Positions 16,142-25,413 are shown, counted from the stretch's first letter. The stretch is DNA of 52,053 nt from an uncultured Lachnoclostridium sp. (GCA_946415315.1 CAMKRZ010000024.1:1-52053), one strand, 5' to 3'. Notes: generated by a model from the sequence alone, not told the origin. Translations and numbers: made by a program.

Positions 16142-18202
16142 ATGAAGAAGAACGCGAGCGGAAAATTGATCACCTACATGCTGTGGCCGGTTCTGCTTAC
16201 AGGCTGGTGGCTGATCGTGGATGTTGTGCTTTTTCTCGTCACGAGGAGCCGCCGGGCGCTGGTGATCGGCATCTGCGCAACAGTGCTGTATCTCGGTGCC
16301 GTGCTGGCGATGTTCCTGATTCGAAGGAAGCGTATCCTCCGGGATTACATCGCATTTTCCGCGGGCTACGACGAGGTGGAAAGCCGTCTGCTGACCGAGA
16401 TGGACATTCCGTACGCGGTGCTGGACAGCGAGAGCGAGATCCTGTGGTGCAACAAGGCATTTTCCTTCGTGTGCGGACACAAGGGAATCGGGATGAATTT
16501 CCGGGATTTAATGCCGGAAATCAAGGCCTACACGCTTCCGAAACATGAGTCGGAGGAGCGCTCTTACCACTCGCGGATCAACGGGAAAATGTACAAGATC
16601 GTCATGCGTTCGCAGGAGACTCCGGAGTTTGACGCGCAGCTGAAGCGGATTTCCCGCGGAGCGAAAGTCAAGCTGACGAGAACCGTGTCCGCATTCCTGT
16701 ACGATGAGACCGAACTGACAGCGCTGCGCCAGGAGAACTCCGACATCCGGCTGGTTTTCGGCCTTCTGTATATCGACAATTACGACGAAGTTCTGGACAG
16801 TTACGAGGAAGTGAAGCGATCGCTGCTCACAGCCCTGATCGACCGGAAGATCACGACGTACATGCACGGCATCGACGCGGTCATCCGGAAACTGGAGAAG
16901 GACAAGTATTTCTTCATTTTCCAGAACCGTTATCTGGAACAGCTGCAGGATGACAAGTTTTCCATCCTCTACGATGTCCGTTCCGTCAACATCGGCGGAC
17001 CGAGCGAGGTCGGCCTGACGATCAGTATCGGCCTCGGCGTCAATGGCAAGACGTATGAGGAGGGCTATGAGAGCGCCCGCGCGGCGATGGATCTGGCGCT
17101 CGGGCGAGGCGGCGACCAGGCGGTTGTCCGCGACGGCGAGATGATCACTTACTTCGGCGGCAAGAGCGAGTCCATCGAGAAGAACACGCGAGTGCGTGCC
17201 CGCGTGAAAGCGCATGCGCTCAAGGAACTGATCGAGGCGAAGGAAAATATCTTCATCATGGGGCACACGAACCCCGACGTCGATGCGATCGGCGCGGCGA
17301 TCGGCGTGTACCGTATCGCGAAGCATTGCAATAAGAATGCGTATATCGTGCTGAACGAAGTCGGCAACGCGGTGAGGCCGACCGTCAACAATTTCCTGAA
17401 CAATCCGGAGTACGAGTCGACGATGTTCATCAGCGCGTTCCACGCGAGGGAGCTTGCGTCGGAGGATGACCTCCTCGTGATCGTGGACGTCAACCGACCG
17501 AGCTACACGGAGTGCCCGGAGCTGTACGACCTGATCAAGCAGGTCATCGTTTTGGATCACCACCGCAAGACGACGGACTCCGTCGACAATGCGGCGCTTT
17601 CGTACGTGGAGCCGTACGCATCCTCGGCGTGTGAGCTGGTTGCGGAAATCCTGCAGTACATCGGCGAGGGACTCAAGCTCCGTCCGATCGAGGCGGAAGC
17701 CATGTACGCGGGCATCATGATCGATACGAACAACTTCCTCACGAAAACCGGTGTGCGCACGTTTGAAGCGGCGGCGTATCTGCGCAGAAACGGCGCGGAG
17801 GTCACGCGGATCCGCAAGGCGTTCCGCTCCGACAAGAAGGAGTATATGGCGCGCGCGAAAGCGATCGCGGGGATGGAAATGTACCTGAACGACTATGCAT
17901 TTGCCGAATGTCAGGCAGAGGGACTGGAGTCGCCGAACGTGCTCGGCGCGCAGGTTGCGAACGAGCTGATGGAGATCGACGGCGTGAAGGCTTCGTTCGT
18001 GTTCACGATGTTCCAGAACCAGGTGTATGTCAGCGCACGTTCCATCGATGAACTGAATGTGCAGCTTGTGATGGAGAAACTGGGCGGAGGCGGTCATATG
18101 ACGGTAGCCGGCGCGCAACTCGCAGGTGTGAGCATTGCCGAGGCGAAGCAGAAAGTCAAGGAAGTGCTTCGGTCGATGCTGCAGAGCGAGGCTGTGAACT
18201 GA
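16142..18202 (+). CDS. gdpP: Cyclic-di-AMP phosphodiesterase GdpP
   Basis: GdpP hydrolyses c-di-AMP and so tunes potassium and osmotic balance. About 686 residues: two membrane helices (about 10-60), a PAS-like segment ([16 protein letters not shown]), a degenerate GGDEF domain ([14 protein letters not shown] ... [11 protein letters not shown], no GGDEF motif, as is normal for the family), then the DHH domain ([41 protein letters not shown]) and DHHA1 ([13 protein letters not shown]). All catalytic metal ligands appear present. I start at 16142 with AGGACAGGG upstream; an earlier ATG at 16085 adds 19 residues. rplI follows 43 nt later. Confidence 0.95.
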   Translation: MKKNASGKLITYMLWPVLLTGWWLIVDVVLFLVTRSRRALVIGICATVLYLGAVLAMFLIRRKRILRDYIAFSAGYDEVESRLLTEMDIPYAVLDSESEILWCNKAFSFVCGHKGIGMNFRDLMPEIKAYTLPKHESEERSYHSRINGKMYKIVMRSQETPEFDAQLKRISRGAKVKLTRTVSAFLYDETELTALRQENSDIRLVFGLLYIDNYDEVLDSYEEVKRSLLTALIDRKITTYMHGIDAVIRKLEKDKYFFIFQNRYLEQLQDDKFSILYDVRSVNIGGPSEVGLTISIGLGVNGKTYEEGYESARAAMDLALGRGGDQAVVRDGEMITYFGGKSESIEKNTRVRARVKAHALKELIEAKENIFIMGHTNPDVDAIGAAIGVYRIAKHCNKNAYIVLNEVGNAVRPTVNNFLNNPEYESTMFISAFHARELASEDDLLVIVDVNRPSYTECPELYDLIKQVIVLDHHRKTTDSVDNAALSYVEPYASSACELVAEILQYIGEGLKLRPIEAEAMYAGIMIDTNNFLTKTGVRTFEAAAYLRRNGAEVTRIRKAFRSDKKEYMARAKAIAGMEMYLNDYAFAECQAEGLESPNVLGAQVANELMEIDGVKASFVFTMFQNQVYVSARSIDELNVQLVMEKLGGGGHMTVAGAQLAGVSIAEAKQKVKEVLRSMLQSEAVN

Positions 18203-18245
18203 GCGGCCGCAACCGAAATTTACGAAAAAACGGAGGAAACGATAC

Positions 18246-18695
18246 ATGGATGTAATACTGTTGCAGGATGTTAAGGCACTGGGCAAGAAGGGACAGATCG
18301 TGAAAGCGAGCGACGGCTACGCGAGAAATTTCCTGTTCCCCAAGAAGCTCGGCGTGGAGGCAACCCCGAAGAATCTCAACGATCTGAAACTGCAGAAAGC
18401 GGCGGAGGCGAAACATGAGCAGGAAGTGCTCGAGGCCGCACAGCAGCTGGCAGCGCAGTTCGAGGGCAAGAGCGTTACCGTTCCGATCAAGATCGGCGAG
18501 AACGGCCGCGTGTTCGGTTCGGTTTCCGTGAAGGAGATCGGCGAGGCCATCAAGAGTCAACTGGGGATCGAGATCGACAAGAAGAAAATTTCCCTTCCGA
18601 TCGCCATCAAGAACGAGGGTGTCGTTCATGCAGCGATCCGCCTTCACCCGCAGGTGAGCGCGGAGCTGGAAGTCAAGGTGGAAGGTGTTCGGTAA
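18246..18695 (+). CDS. rplI: 50S ribosomal protein L9
   Basis: 149 residues: [22 protein letters not shown] start, [17 protein letters not shown], a long connecting helix with [21 protein letters not shown], and the C-terminal domain [29 protein letters not shown]9 sits at the base of the L1 stalk and helps keep the reading frame. GGAGG precedes the ATG. A terminator-like hairpin directly follows, before dnaB. Confidence 0.98.
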   Translation: MDVILLQDVKALGKKGQIVKASDGYARNFLFPKKLGVEATPKNLNDLKLQKAAEAKHEQEVLEAAQQLAAQFEGKSVTVPIKIGENGRVFGSVSVKEIGEAIKSQLGIEIDKKKISLPIAIKNEGVVHAAIRLHPQVSAELEVKVEGVR

Positions 18696-18708
18696 TACGG
18701 GCTAAGGA

Positions 18709-18756
18709 GTCCGACGGCGTACGGGGAAAGAACGGAACGCTGTCGGACGGATTTTT
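18709..18756 (+). terminator. Terminator-like hairpin between rplI and dnaB
   Basis: A 12-bp stem (18709-18720 with 18737-18748, one G-U pair) is followed after GG by ATTTTT. The dnaB ATG is only 18 nt past the T-run, leaving no room for a promoter in between. dnaB should therefore depend on read-through, which would lower its level relative to rplI. Confidence 0.75.
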
Positions 18757-18773
18757 CTACGGAGTGCAAGGGA

Positions 18774-20132
18774 ATGGAAGAGACAGTCAGCCGAAAAGGC
18801 ATGCCTCACAATCTCGATGCGGAGCGGTCGGTTATCGGGTCCATGCTGTTGGACAAGGAAGCGATCGGCCTCGTGACGGGAGTCATCACGCGTGAGGATT
18901 TTTATGATGAGACGCTCGGCATTTACTTTGAAGTGCTTGTCGAGATGAACCAGCAGGGGCTGGAGACCGATGAGGTGACGGTGCAGGAGCGCATGCGCGC
19001 TCGTCATGTGCCGGAGGCGCAGTGCTCGACGGAGTATATGCTGGATCTGATGAACAGTGTGCCGTCGTCGGTCAACACGATGGACTATGCTGCTATTGTG
19101 CGCGACAAATCACGCCTTCGCCGGTTCATCCGCATAAGCGACAAGCTTGCCGGGGACTGCTACAAGGACGATGAGCCGGTCGAGGATGTCTTCGGTCGCG
19201 CGGAAGAGCAGATGTTCCGTCTGTTCCAGGAGGGTCAGGCGGCGGAGACGATGCCGATCAGCCGGATTGTTGTTGAGGCGCTGAATAATATTGAGAAGGC
19301 TGCGAAGAGCGGCGGACAGACAACGGGCATTCCGACAGGATTTTACGACCTGGATTACCGTACGGCGGGACTTCAGCCGTCGGATCTGATCCTGATCGCG
19401 GCGCGTCCCTCCATGGGTAAGACCGCATTTGCTCTGAATCTCGCGGAAAATATCGCTGTGCGCAAGCACGTTCCGACCGCGATCTTCAGCCTTGAGATGA
19501 GCCAGGTACAGCTGGTCAACCGTATTCTGTCGCTCGATTCCGGTGTGAATCTGCAGAAGATCCGCACGGGCAAGCTCGAGGATCACGACTGGGAGGATAT
19601 GATGATCGCAGCCCGCCGTGTCGGCGAGGCGCCGCTGTACATCTTTGACACGCCGGCGGCTTCGGTCCAGGAAGTCCGTTCGAAGTGCCGCAGGCTCAAA
19701 CTGGATCACGAGTTGCAGCTGGTCATGATCGACTACCTGCAGTTGATGGAGTCGAAGGGAACAAAACGCAATGAATCCCGCCAGAATGAGGTCTCGGAGA
19801 TCAGCCGTTCCCTGAAGGCTCTTGCGCGTGAACTGAACTGCCCGGTCATCGCGCTGTCGCAACTCTCGCGTCAGCCCGATACCCGCGAGGACAAGCGGCC
19901 GGTACTCTCGGACCTGCGTGAGTCCGGCGCCATCGAGCAGGATGCCGACGTGGTCATTTTCCTGTATCGTGACGAGTACTACACGAAGGAAAAATGTAAG
20001 GAGCCCGGCATCACCGAGGTCATCATCGGCAAGCAGCGCAACGGTTCCACCGGCACCGTGAAACTGGCATGGATCGGGGAGCAGACGAAGTTCAACAACC
20101 TGGAGAGCAACCGCGGACAGGCGACAACCTAA
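18774..20132 (+). CDS. dnaB: Replicative DNA helicase DnaB
   Basis: The hexameric fork helicase. 452 residues: N-terminal domain MPHNLDAERSVIGSMLLDKEAI to about residue 110, linker helix, then the RecA-like domain with Walker A ARPSMGKTAFALNLA (about 205-219), SLEMSQVQLVNRILS, Walker B QLVMIDYLQLM, ALSQLSRQPDTREDKRPVLSDLRESGAIEQDAD and the C-terminal IIGKQRNGSTGTVKLAW. All motifs are intact. The ribosome site is modest (GGAG about 10 nt upstream). A terminator shared with the convergent ferredoxin gene follows. Confidence 0.98.
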   Translation: MEETVSRKGMPHNLDAERSVIGSMLLDKEAIGLVTGVITREDFYDETLGIYFEVLVEMNQQGLETDEVTVQERMRARHVPEAQCSTEYMLDLMNSVPSSVNTMDYAAIVRDKSRLRRFIRISDKLAGDCYKDDEPVEDVFGRAEEQMFRLFQEGQAAETMPISRIVVEALNNIEKAAKSGGQTTGIPTGFYDLDYRTAGLQPSDLILIAARPSMGKTAFALNLAENIAVRKHVPTAIFSLEMSQVQLVNRILSLDSGVNLQKIRTGKLEDHDWEDMMIAARRVGEAPLYIFDTPAASVQEVRSKCRRLKLDHELQLVMIDYLQLMESKGTKRNESRQNEVSEISRSLKALARELNCPVIALSQLSRQPDTREDKRPVLSDLRESGAIEQDADVVIFLYRDEYYTKEKCKEPGITEVIIGKQRNGSTGTVKLAWIGEQTKFNNLESNRGQATT

Positions 20133-20170
20133 GCGGACAGAAAGAAGAACTTACAAGATACATGATGCAA

Positions 20171-20203
20171 AGAAAAGGGGGCGCTGCGAATCGCAACGCC
20201 CCC
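20171..20203 (-). terminator. Terminator of the ferredoxin gene
   Basis: On the minus strand a 12-bp stem (GGGGGCGTTGCG with CGCAGCGCCCCC, one G-U pair) with a 3-nt loop is followed by TTTTCT. On the plus strand the T-run is weaker, but the stem may also end dnaB transcription. Confidence 0.8.
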
Positions 20204-20224
20204 TGCTGTTGGTTTGTTTGTGTT

Positions 20225-20395
20225 TTACTCCTCTACGATGGAACCGGTAGGGCAGGTAGCAGCACAGGTGCCGCAGCCGAGGCAAGCATCCTGATCGATC
20301 TCGTACTTGTCTTCACCCTCGGTGATCGCTCCAACGGGGCACTCGCCTGCGCAAGCGCCGCACTTAACACAACCGTCATTGATAACAAATGCCAT
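20225..20395 (-). CDS. 2[4Fe-4S] ferredoxin
   Basis: A 56-residue clostridial-type ferredoxin with two cluster motifs: CVKCGACAGECPVGAI (C-x2-C-x2-C-x3-CP) and CLGCGTCAATCPTGSI. Each cluster is bound by three cysteines of one motif plus the last cysteine of the other. It carries electrons at low potential for enzymes such as pyruvate:ferredoxin oxidoreductase or hydrogenase. The ribosome site AGGAGG is 8 nt upstream; a promoter and a terminator frame it as a single-gene transcript. This supports an anaerobic lifestyle. Confidence 0.95.
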   Translation of the reverse strand: MAFVINDGCVKCGACAGECPVGAITEGEDKYEIDQDACLGCGTCAATCPTGSIVEE

Positions 20396-20448
20396 TGTTT
20401 ACATCCTCCTGTCAGAACTCATGAGCCCATGGTCGGCTCACTGCGTAT

Positions 20449-20477
20449 AGTGTACTTCATTCATGATAGGAATGCAA
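20449..20477 (-). promoter_or_regulatory. Ferredoxin gene promoter
   Basis: On the minus strand TTGCAT (20477-20472) and TACACT (20454-20449) are 17 bp apart. The leader contains a small TGAGCC/GGCTCA hairpin. Confidence 0.55.
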
Positions 20478-20526
20478 GCGATTTTTAAAAATACGTAAAT
20501 AATATTGAACTTTTGAATTGCCATGA

Positions 20527-20555
20527 TTGACATGAGAGAAGGAATCGTCTATAAT
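20527..20555 (+). promoter_or_regulatory. Perfect-consensus sigma-A promoter for the DUF1858 gene
   Basis: TTGACA (20527-20532), an exact 17-bp spacer and TATAAT (20550-20555). This is the only 12/12 consensus promoter I found in the window. Confidence 0.9.
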
Positions 20556-20609
20556 CAATCGCGCGCGGGATGTTTGCCGCGAACTAGTTCAGTCAGGAGG
20601 TATACGACA

Positions 20610-20810
20610 ATGGTTGTTAACAAAGATATGAAGATCGGAGAGATTCTCCGCGCGGATATCGAGGTTGCCCCGATTCTGATGGGTGCCGGAATGCATTGTG
20701 TCGGATGTCCGTCCGCTCAGGGCGAGACGCTGGAGCAGGCATGCATGGTACACGGAATTGATGTGGATATGCTTGTTGAGGAGATCAATACATATTTCCA
20801 GTCCAAGTAA
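20610..20810 (+). CDS. DUF1858 small protein
   Basis: 66 residues matching DUF1858: [20 protein letters not shown], then [34 protein letters not shown]. The C-x2-C and the small helical fold resemble domains found near hybrid-cluster proteins and in sulfur or redox contexts. AGGAGG precedes the ATG by about 9 nt. The perfect promoter and its own terminator indicate a strongly expressed single-gene unit. A role in redox or metal-cluster chemistry is plausible but unproven. Confidence 0.88.
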   Translation: MVVNKDMKIGEILRADIEVAPILMGAGMHCVGCPSAQGETLEQACMVHGIDVDMLVEEINTYFQSK

Positions 20811-20833
20811 CAGGAAACCCAGCAAAAAGAATA

Positions 20834-20869
20834 CCCCGGAAAGCCGATTGGTTTTCCGGGGATTTTTTC
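20834..20869. terminator. Bidirectional terminator (DUF1858 and mecA)
   Basis: A 9-bp stem CCCCGGAAA/TTTCCGGGG is followed by ATTTTTT on the plus strand and, on the minus strand, by TATTCTTTTT. It serves both convergent genes. Confidence 0.85.
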
Positions 20870-20870
20870 G

Positions 20871-21704
20871 TTATCGAACCGAGCGAAGTTTCTCCAGCGC
20901 ATCGTCCTCGGCGATGCAGCGGAAATACTCGCGGTAATACGGGATCGAGTAGTCAAACAGCCTTGTGCCGTATTCGTCAGCCAGTTCACCCGCGTACCGC
21001 AGGTCGGCATCGTTGCTGTTCTCTCGGCTGATCAGCAGCACATAGCAGCGGTCAATAGCCCCGTAGAAGAGTGTGCTCGAGAGCCGGAGCGGGCCGGTGA
21101 TGTCGGCAAATGACATCAGATTGTCCAGTTTGCGGAAACAGATGACAACGTCCTCTGTCTCTTCTGCGGCGGGCGGTGCGGCAGTTGCGGCGTTATCCTG
21201 ACCGAGGATGTCGTTACAGCTCATCAGCAGCCGGGTGTTGCGGAAGGTTTCCTGCTCCCGCCCGGAATGTCTGCGCCCGCGGTGCGGAGCGCCGGTTCGG
21301 CCGGAGCAGGCACGTTTCGCCTGTGAAAGAAAATCGTCGAAAGCCCCTCCCTGGGTGCCGTCACCGTCTTCCGACCGCGAATCCTCGGGATCCATATCGT
21401 CACAGTCGTCGTATTCCTGCTCAGACTGGTCGCTCTCCCCGAACAGATCGGAGAAGAACGGCGGTTGTCCGTTGGAAAATGTCAGAACCATACGGTCTTT
21501 GGCGAGAGGCACAGCCTCGATCAGTGTGTTGCCCGCGCAACAGAAACCGTAGCGTCTGCGGGCAGTCTCAATGAACTCCTGCAGCATCGGACGCGAGGAT
21601 TCCGGGTGGATCACAAAATCCAGCATCGTCAGATTATGCCGGTCCAGATCGGACTGGCCGATGACACAACGGATCGCGCCGTTGTCCAGCAATTCCATTT
21701 CCAT
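20871..21704 (-). CDS. mecA: MecA-type adaptor protein
   Basis: MecA proteins hand substrates such as ComK or other regulators to the ClpC chaperone. The N-domain starts MEMELLDNGAIRCVIGQSDL and continues MLDFVIHPESSRPMLQEFIETARRRYGF. The C-domain holds EDVVICFRKLDNLMSFADI, LRLSSTLFYGAIDRCYVLL and FDYSIPYYREYFRC. Between them is an unusually long acidic then basic linker (about residues 100-170), making 277 residues against about 220 usually. The ATG at 21704 has GAGAGGAGG; a long upstream in-frame extension is rejected. A promoter is present, and a GCGGC hairpin sits just before the ribosome site. Confidence 0.85.
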   Translation of the reverse strand: MEMELLDNGAIRCVIGQSDLDRHNLTMLDFVIHPESSRPMLQEFIETARRRYGFCCAGNTLIEAVPLAKDRMVLTFSNGQPPFFSDLFGESDQSEQEYDDCDDMDPEDSRSEDGDGTQGGAFDDFLSQAKRACSGRTGAPHRGRRHSGREQETFRNTRLLMSCNDILGQDNAATAAPPAAEETEDVVICFRKLDNLMSFADITGPLRLSSTLFYGAIDRCYVLLISRENSNDADLRYAGELADEYGTRLFDYSIPYYREYFRCIAEDDALEKLRSVR

Positions 21705-21759
21705 ACGCAGGCCTCCTCTCCCGCGGCTAAAGCCGCGTAATACGCACCTTATGGACGTG

Positions 21760-21788
21760 AGTATAAGAGAAATGTGCACGAAAGTCAA
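21760..21788 (-). promoter_or_regulatory. mecA promoter
   Basis: On the minus strand TTGACT (21788-21783) and TATACT (21765-21760) with a 17-bp spacer. The leader contains the stem CGCGGC-TTTA-GCCGCG immediately before the ribosome site, which might modulate translation. Confidence 0.7.
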
Positions 21789-22185
21789 TGATTGAAATTG
21801 TGAAAAAAGTATATCCAACTCGGGGTTTCCGCGTTTTTTCGCGTAGATGTCGTAAAATCCGAAACCGTATCTTTGGCGGGTCTGCCGATAGTATTTTACG
21901 GGACGGTCCGCTATACTGAACGCATCGGAAATCGGAACGGAACAACCTGACTCCGGCGCGGATCGACGGTCAAAACGGTGCCTGAGCGCGGATGCGGAAG
22001 AGGATGTGTACATATCACGGTGTTACCCCTGTTCGAAAACAATCGAGTGCACCTTCGAACTGACGGAAAGGTTGTCGGCGATATGCCGAGTGAACTGCGG
22101 AGAAACCCTGCAGAGAACGTAAGACACGCTTCATACAGCACTGAGCGAAGAAAAAAGCAGGGTTTCTTTTCCGCGGAAATTGTGA
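21789..22185 (+). other. Gene-free region, possible structured RNA ending in a terminator
   Basis: About 400 bp without a credible ORF. It holds a 7-bp stem GTTCGAA/TTCGAAC (22031-22060) and TCGGC/GCCGA (near 22076-22090). It ends with a perfect 11-bp pair AGAAACCCTGC (22101-22111) with GCAGGGTTTCT (22157-22167) running into TTTT, spanning a 45-nt loop with its own small stem. A TATACT box lies at 21912-21917, but no -35 box is convincing. It could encode a small RNA ending near 22170; I cannot name it. Confidence 0.3.
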
Positions 22186-22191
22186 TACAAT
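22163..22191 (+). promoter_or_regulatory. Extended -10 promoter of the GH18 lipoprotein gene
   Basis: TACAAT (22186-22191) preceded by TGTGA forms an extended -10; the -35 region is poor (TTTCTT). The leader to the ATG is about 58 nt. Confidence 0.5.
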
Positions 22192-22255
22192 GGTCGCTGC
22201 GGGGGCTCTGGCGGTATCGTACAGGGCCTGATACTTGACGGATCGGGAGGATTCC

Positions 22256-23986
22256 ATGTCTAGGAGAAGTATATGCGCGATCATGATCGCGATCGTTGCG
22301 GTCTGCTTGCTGGTTGGATGCAGCCTCGGCAATCAGACGAAGAATGAAACAACCGAGGAGGAACCGAAGGGACCTTCGACCGAGAAGTCCGACCTGAACA
22401 AGTTTTACGGACTCGGATCGAACGATGTTATGCTGATGGTCAATGCCAGACTGAGCGAAAGCAAGGGCGTGCTCAGCAATGGAAAAAAATATGTGCCCCT
22501 CTCGCTTGTCAGCGAGCTTGACAGCTGTTTTTACTGGAACGCAAATGAGAAGCAGATGATCATTACGGATGCTGCCAATCAGTATTTCTTCCAGGCTGAT
22601 CAGGCCGGCTATCGGGTTAATGATACCGCGAAGACAAGCGATGCCCCGATGGTGATCAGCAAGAACAATGAGGTCTATGTGTGTACCGAGGTTCTGCAGG
22701 AGCACGGGAGACTGGAAGTGACCGAGTCATCCTCGCCGGAGCGGGTCACGATCTTCACGAACGGTAAGCAGGTTTATAAATCCACCGTAAAGGCAGAGGA
22801 CGGCACGATCATGCGCGAAGGACTCGGTGAGACGAATCCGATCGTCGCGGAACTCGAAAAGGACACAATACTGTATCTTGCGGAAGATCTGACCGGCAAT
22901 GTCTGGTCGAAAGTAATGACCGCCGACGGACGCTGGGGGTATGTCAGCAATCTGGATACGTACCCTTATACGCAGAACACGTGTACTGTCAAGACCAGAG
23001 GGGAAGCCTATACAAGGCATGCTCTCAGCGGGAATGTCTGCATGGTATGGCATCAGCTTGGCGGCGCGATCGGCGACGCTGATTTCAAGGCTGCCGTTAA
23101 GGACACCAAGGGATTGAATGTGATCTCGCCCACCTGGTTCGGCTTCGCGGACACGGACGGAGGCATCACGTCGCTTGCCAGCGAATCCTACGTCAAGGCA
23201 GCGCATGCGGCCGGCATGAAAGTCTGGGCGCTTGCGGATGATTTCGCCAAGAATGTCAAGGGTCTGGACGTGCTTTCCCATACGGAATCCCGTCAGGCGC
23301 TGATCAAAAATCTGGTAGCTGAGGTGACGCGCGTCGGAGCGGACGGAATCAATATTGACTTCGAGTATATCACGAAGGAGTCCGCGCCTCATTTTCTGCA
23401 GTTTTTACGTGAGCTGTACCTTGCCTGCAAAGAGTACGGCCTTACGATCTCCACGGACAACTACTATCCGAATCAGTTGAATGCGCACTATCGTCTCGAG
23501 GAGCAGTGCGAGTTTGTGGATTATATCATTTTCATGGGTTATGATGAGCATTACTCCAAGTCGAAAGAGGAAGGCTCCGTAGCGTCGATCGGCTTCGTCA
23601 AGGGCGGTGTTGAAGCGATGCTGAACAAGGTTCCGGCAAATCGTCTGATCCTCGGCGTTCCGTTCTTCGCGCGCAAGTGGATGGTCAACGAGCCGCATGC
23701 GGAGGGCGATCCTGTTCCGAATGAGGCGGCCGGAATGGACACGATCAAGAAGTTCATCAAGGACAACGGAGGAACCGCTGAGTGGGACGAAACGTGCGGT
23801 CAGAACTACGCGGAAGTGACCGTGGAGGGCAAGCTCGTCAAGATCTGGGTGGAAGACACGGAGTCCATGAAGCTCAAGCTGGATGTGATGAAGGACAACG
23901 GTTTGGCGGGATGCTCCGCGTGGAGACTCGGAATGGAGTCGAAGGATGTGTGGACGTTGATCCAGTCGTATTTTACGAAGGACTAA
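22256..23986 (+). CDS. GH18-family lipoprotein with SH3-like region
   Basis: About 576 residues. The N-terminus is a lipoprotein signal (RRSICAIMIAIVAVCLLVGCS, lipobox LVGC), so the protein should be anchored outside the membrane. Residues about 45-165 resemble a copper-amine-oxidase-like N-domain (VPLSLVSELDSCFYW). About 170-250 look SH3-like (EKDTILYLAEDLTGNVWSKV). The rest is a GH18 barrel with DGINIDFEY (catalytic Glu near residue 370), TISTDNYYPN, VDYIIFMGYDEHY and the terminal GCSAWRLGME. The closest known types are YdhD/YaaH-like cell-wall glucosaminidases. A wall-remodelling role is likely; the bond cut is not certain. Confidence 0.88.
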   Translation: MSRRSICAIMIAIVAVCLLVGCSLGNQTKNETTEEEPKGPSTEKSDLNKFYGLGSNDVMLMVNARLSESKGVLSNGKKYVPLSLVSELDSCFYWNANEKQMIITDAANQYFFQADQAGYRVNDTAKTSDAPMVISKNNEVYVCTEVLQEHGRLEVTESSSPERVTIFTNGKQVYKSTVKAEDGTIMREGLGETNPIVAELEKDTILYLAEDLTGNVWSKVMTADGRWGYVSNLDTYPYTQNTCTVKTRGEAYTRHALSGNVCMVWHQLGGAIGDADFKAAVKDTKGLNVISPTWFGFADTDGGITSLASESYVKAAHAAGMKVWALADDFAKNVKGLDVLSHTESRQALIKNLVAEVTRVGADGINIDFEYITKESAPHFLQFLRELYLACKEYGLTISTDNYYPNQLNAHYRLEEQCEFVDYIIFMGYDEHYSKSKEEGSVASIGFVKGGVEAMLNKVPANRLILGVPFFARKWMVNEPHAEGDPVPNEAAGMDTIKKFIKDNGGTAEWDETCGQNYAEVTVEGKLVKIWVEDTESMKLKLDVMKDNGLAGCSAWRLGMESKDVWTLIQSYFTKD

Positions 23987-24038
23987 GACGGTAACAATCG
24001 AACCGTCCTCACAGACGCAAAATCTTGATATTGCATAC

Positions 24039-24072
24039 GGAGGACCGGCCTGCAAGCCGATCCTCCTTTTTA
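24039..24072 (+). terminator. Terminator after the GH18 gene
   Basis: Stem GGAGGACCGGC/GCCGATCCTCC (one mismatch) with a 6-nt loop, followed by TTTTTA. Confidence 0.8.
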
Positions 24073-24159
24073 CAGATACGGTCTTTTTCAGGGTGAAACC
24101 GATCGGTTGAAAGATCGGAAAACTACAGAAATAATTCTGTCGGAGGTGCTGAGACAGAG

Positions 24160-25413
24160 ATGAATAACGATACGGTAAAATGGTATGACGGTGACGCGTA
24201 CGCGACGGAATTCGACGCCACGGTGCTTGCAGTTGAAGAGGTTTCGGACGGAACAGGCGTATGGCTGACGCTGGACGGTACGCTGTTCTTCCCGGAGGAG
24301 GGAGGTCAGTCCCCGGACCGCGGCACGATCGACGGCTGTGCTGTGACAGACGTGCAGATCACCGACGGTGTGATCCGTCACAAAGTGGCGTCTACCGGTG
24401 GGGAGGATACTTCCTGCGACGACGGCAGCCGATTCTCCGCCGGCTCCCGCGTACATGGCAGGATTGACTGGGAATACCGGTACCGCAATATGCAGATGCA
24501 CACCGGGGAACATATATTTTCCGGGCTTGTCCATTCGATCTTCGGCTATGACAATGTCGGATTCCATCTGAGCGACCGCACGGCGACGATGGACTATAAC
24601 GGAAAGATTTCAGAGGAACAGCTGCTCGAGCTGGAGGAGCGGGCGAACCGCGTGATCACGGACAACCGCGAGGTCAACGCTTGGTATGCTTCCGAGGAGG
24701 AGCTGGCGCGAATGTCCTACCGCAGCAAGAAAGTGATCGACGGAGCTGTCCGGCTTGTGGAGATCGACGGTGTTGATCTGTGTGCCTGCTGTGCACCTCA
24801 TGTCCGGAAGACCGGCGAGGTCGGCTGCTTCAAACTGATCGGTTGGGAGAACTATAAGGGCGGCGTCCGCGTGTCTTACCGGTGCGGATTCCGGGCGATG
24901 GAAGACTACGGGGAACGGATCGCACTTCTGACGAAACTGTCGCAGCTGCTTTCGGTGAAGACGGACGACCTCCTTGCGACAGTGGAGAAACTGCAGGAGG
25001 AGCGCAAGCGCCTTGCCTACGAGCTGGTCGCGAAGGATCGCGCCATCGCTTGCTCGCGCATCGAGGAGGCCGCTGCGGCGTACGGCGTTTCGACAGAGGC
25101 AGACGGGCGTGCCCCGGTGTCTTGCGTACTGTTCTTCGACAAGGTGGACGTGTCCCTGTTGAGGTACATCACGGATGAGATGAAGGCGCGGTTCGCGGGT
25201 GTGGTCTGTGCGGTGATCCCGGCGGATGATACTCTGACGGTATGGCGGTATCTGATTGAGCGGGACGGCGGCGATGTCAGTGTGTGGCAGCAGACTCTGC
25301 GGGAACGGTTCGGCGCGAAAGGCGGCGGTCCGAAGAATTCCGTGCAGGGCAGCGTGACGGCCGCGGAGCCGGCGCTCAGGGAAGTCCTGGAGGCGCTTGC
25401 CCGTGAGGCGTGA
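24160..25413 (+). CDS. Alanyl-tRNA editing protein, AlaX-L type
   Basis: A free-standing editing enzyme that removes mischarged serine or glycine from tRNA-Ala. 417 residues: a small barrel at the N-terminus (TLFFPEEGGQSPDRGTIDG), the zinc site HTGEH (H114, H118) and CACCAPH (C210, H214), then GVRVSYRCGFRAMEDY, a coiled segment near 270-300 and a DHHA1-like C-terminal domain ending RFGAKGGGPKNSVQG. The C-terminal domain matches the AlaX long form. The ribosome site GGAGG lies about 12 nt before the ATG. It stands between the terminator of the GH18 gene and the YdcF-like gene. Confidence 0.92.
   Translation: MNNDTVKWYDGDAYATEFDATVLAVEEVSDGTGVWLTLDGTLFFPEEGGQSPDRGTIDGCAVTDVQITDGVIRHKVASTGGEDTSCDDGSRFSAGSRVHGRIDWEYRYRNMQMHTGEHIFSGLVHSIFGYDNVGFHLSDRTATMDYNGKISEEQLLELEERANRVITDNREVNAWYASEEELARMSYRSKKVIDGAVRLVEIDGVDLCACCAPHVRKTGEVGCFKLIGWENYKGGVRVSYRCGFRAMEDYGERIALLTKLSQLLSVKTDDLLATVEKLQEERKRLAYELVAKDRAIACSRIEEAAAAYGVSTEADGRAPVSCVLFFDKVDVSLLRYITDEMKARFAGVVCAVIPADDTLTVWRYLIERDGGDVSVWQQTLRERFGAKGGGPKNSVQGSVTAAEPALREVLEALAREA

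Noticed and set aside
16508-18286. 592-codon leftward frame opposite gdpP
   Set aside because: gdpP has all catalytic motifs; the antisense frame is a composition shadow.
22031-22060. GTTCGAA...TTCGAAC stem as a tRNA arm
   Set aside because: No acceptor stem, CCA end or anticodon arm can be built around it.
22276-22291. 16-bp perfect palindrome CGCGATCATGATCGCG
   Set aside because: It encodes part of the lipoprotein signal peptide and is made of overlapping GATC/CGCG words common in this DNA; no second copy or promoter link suggests an operator.
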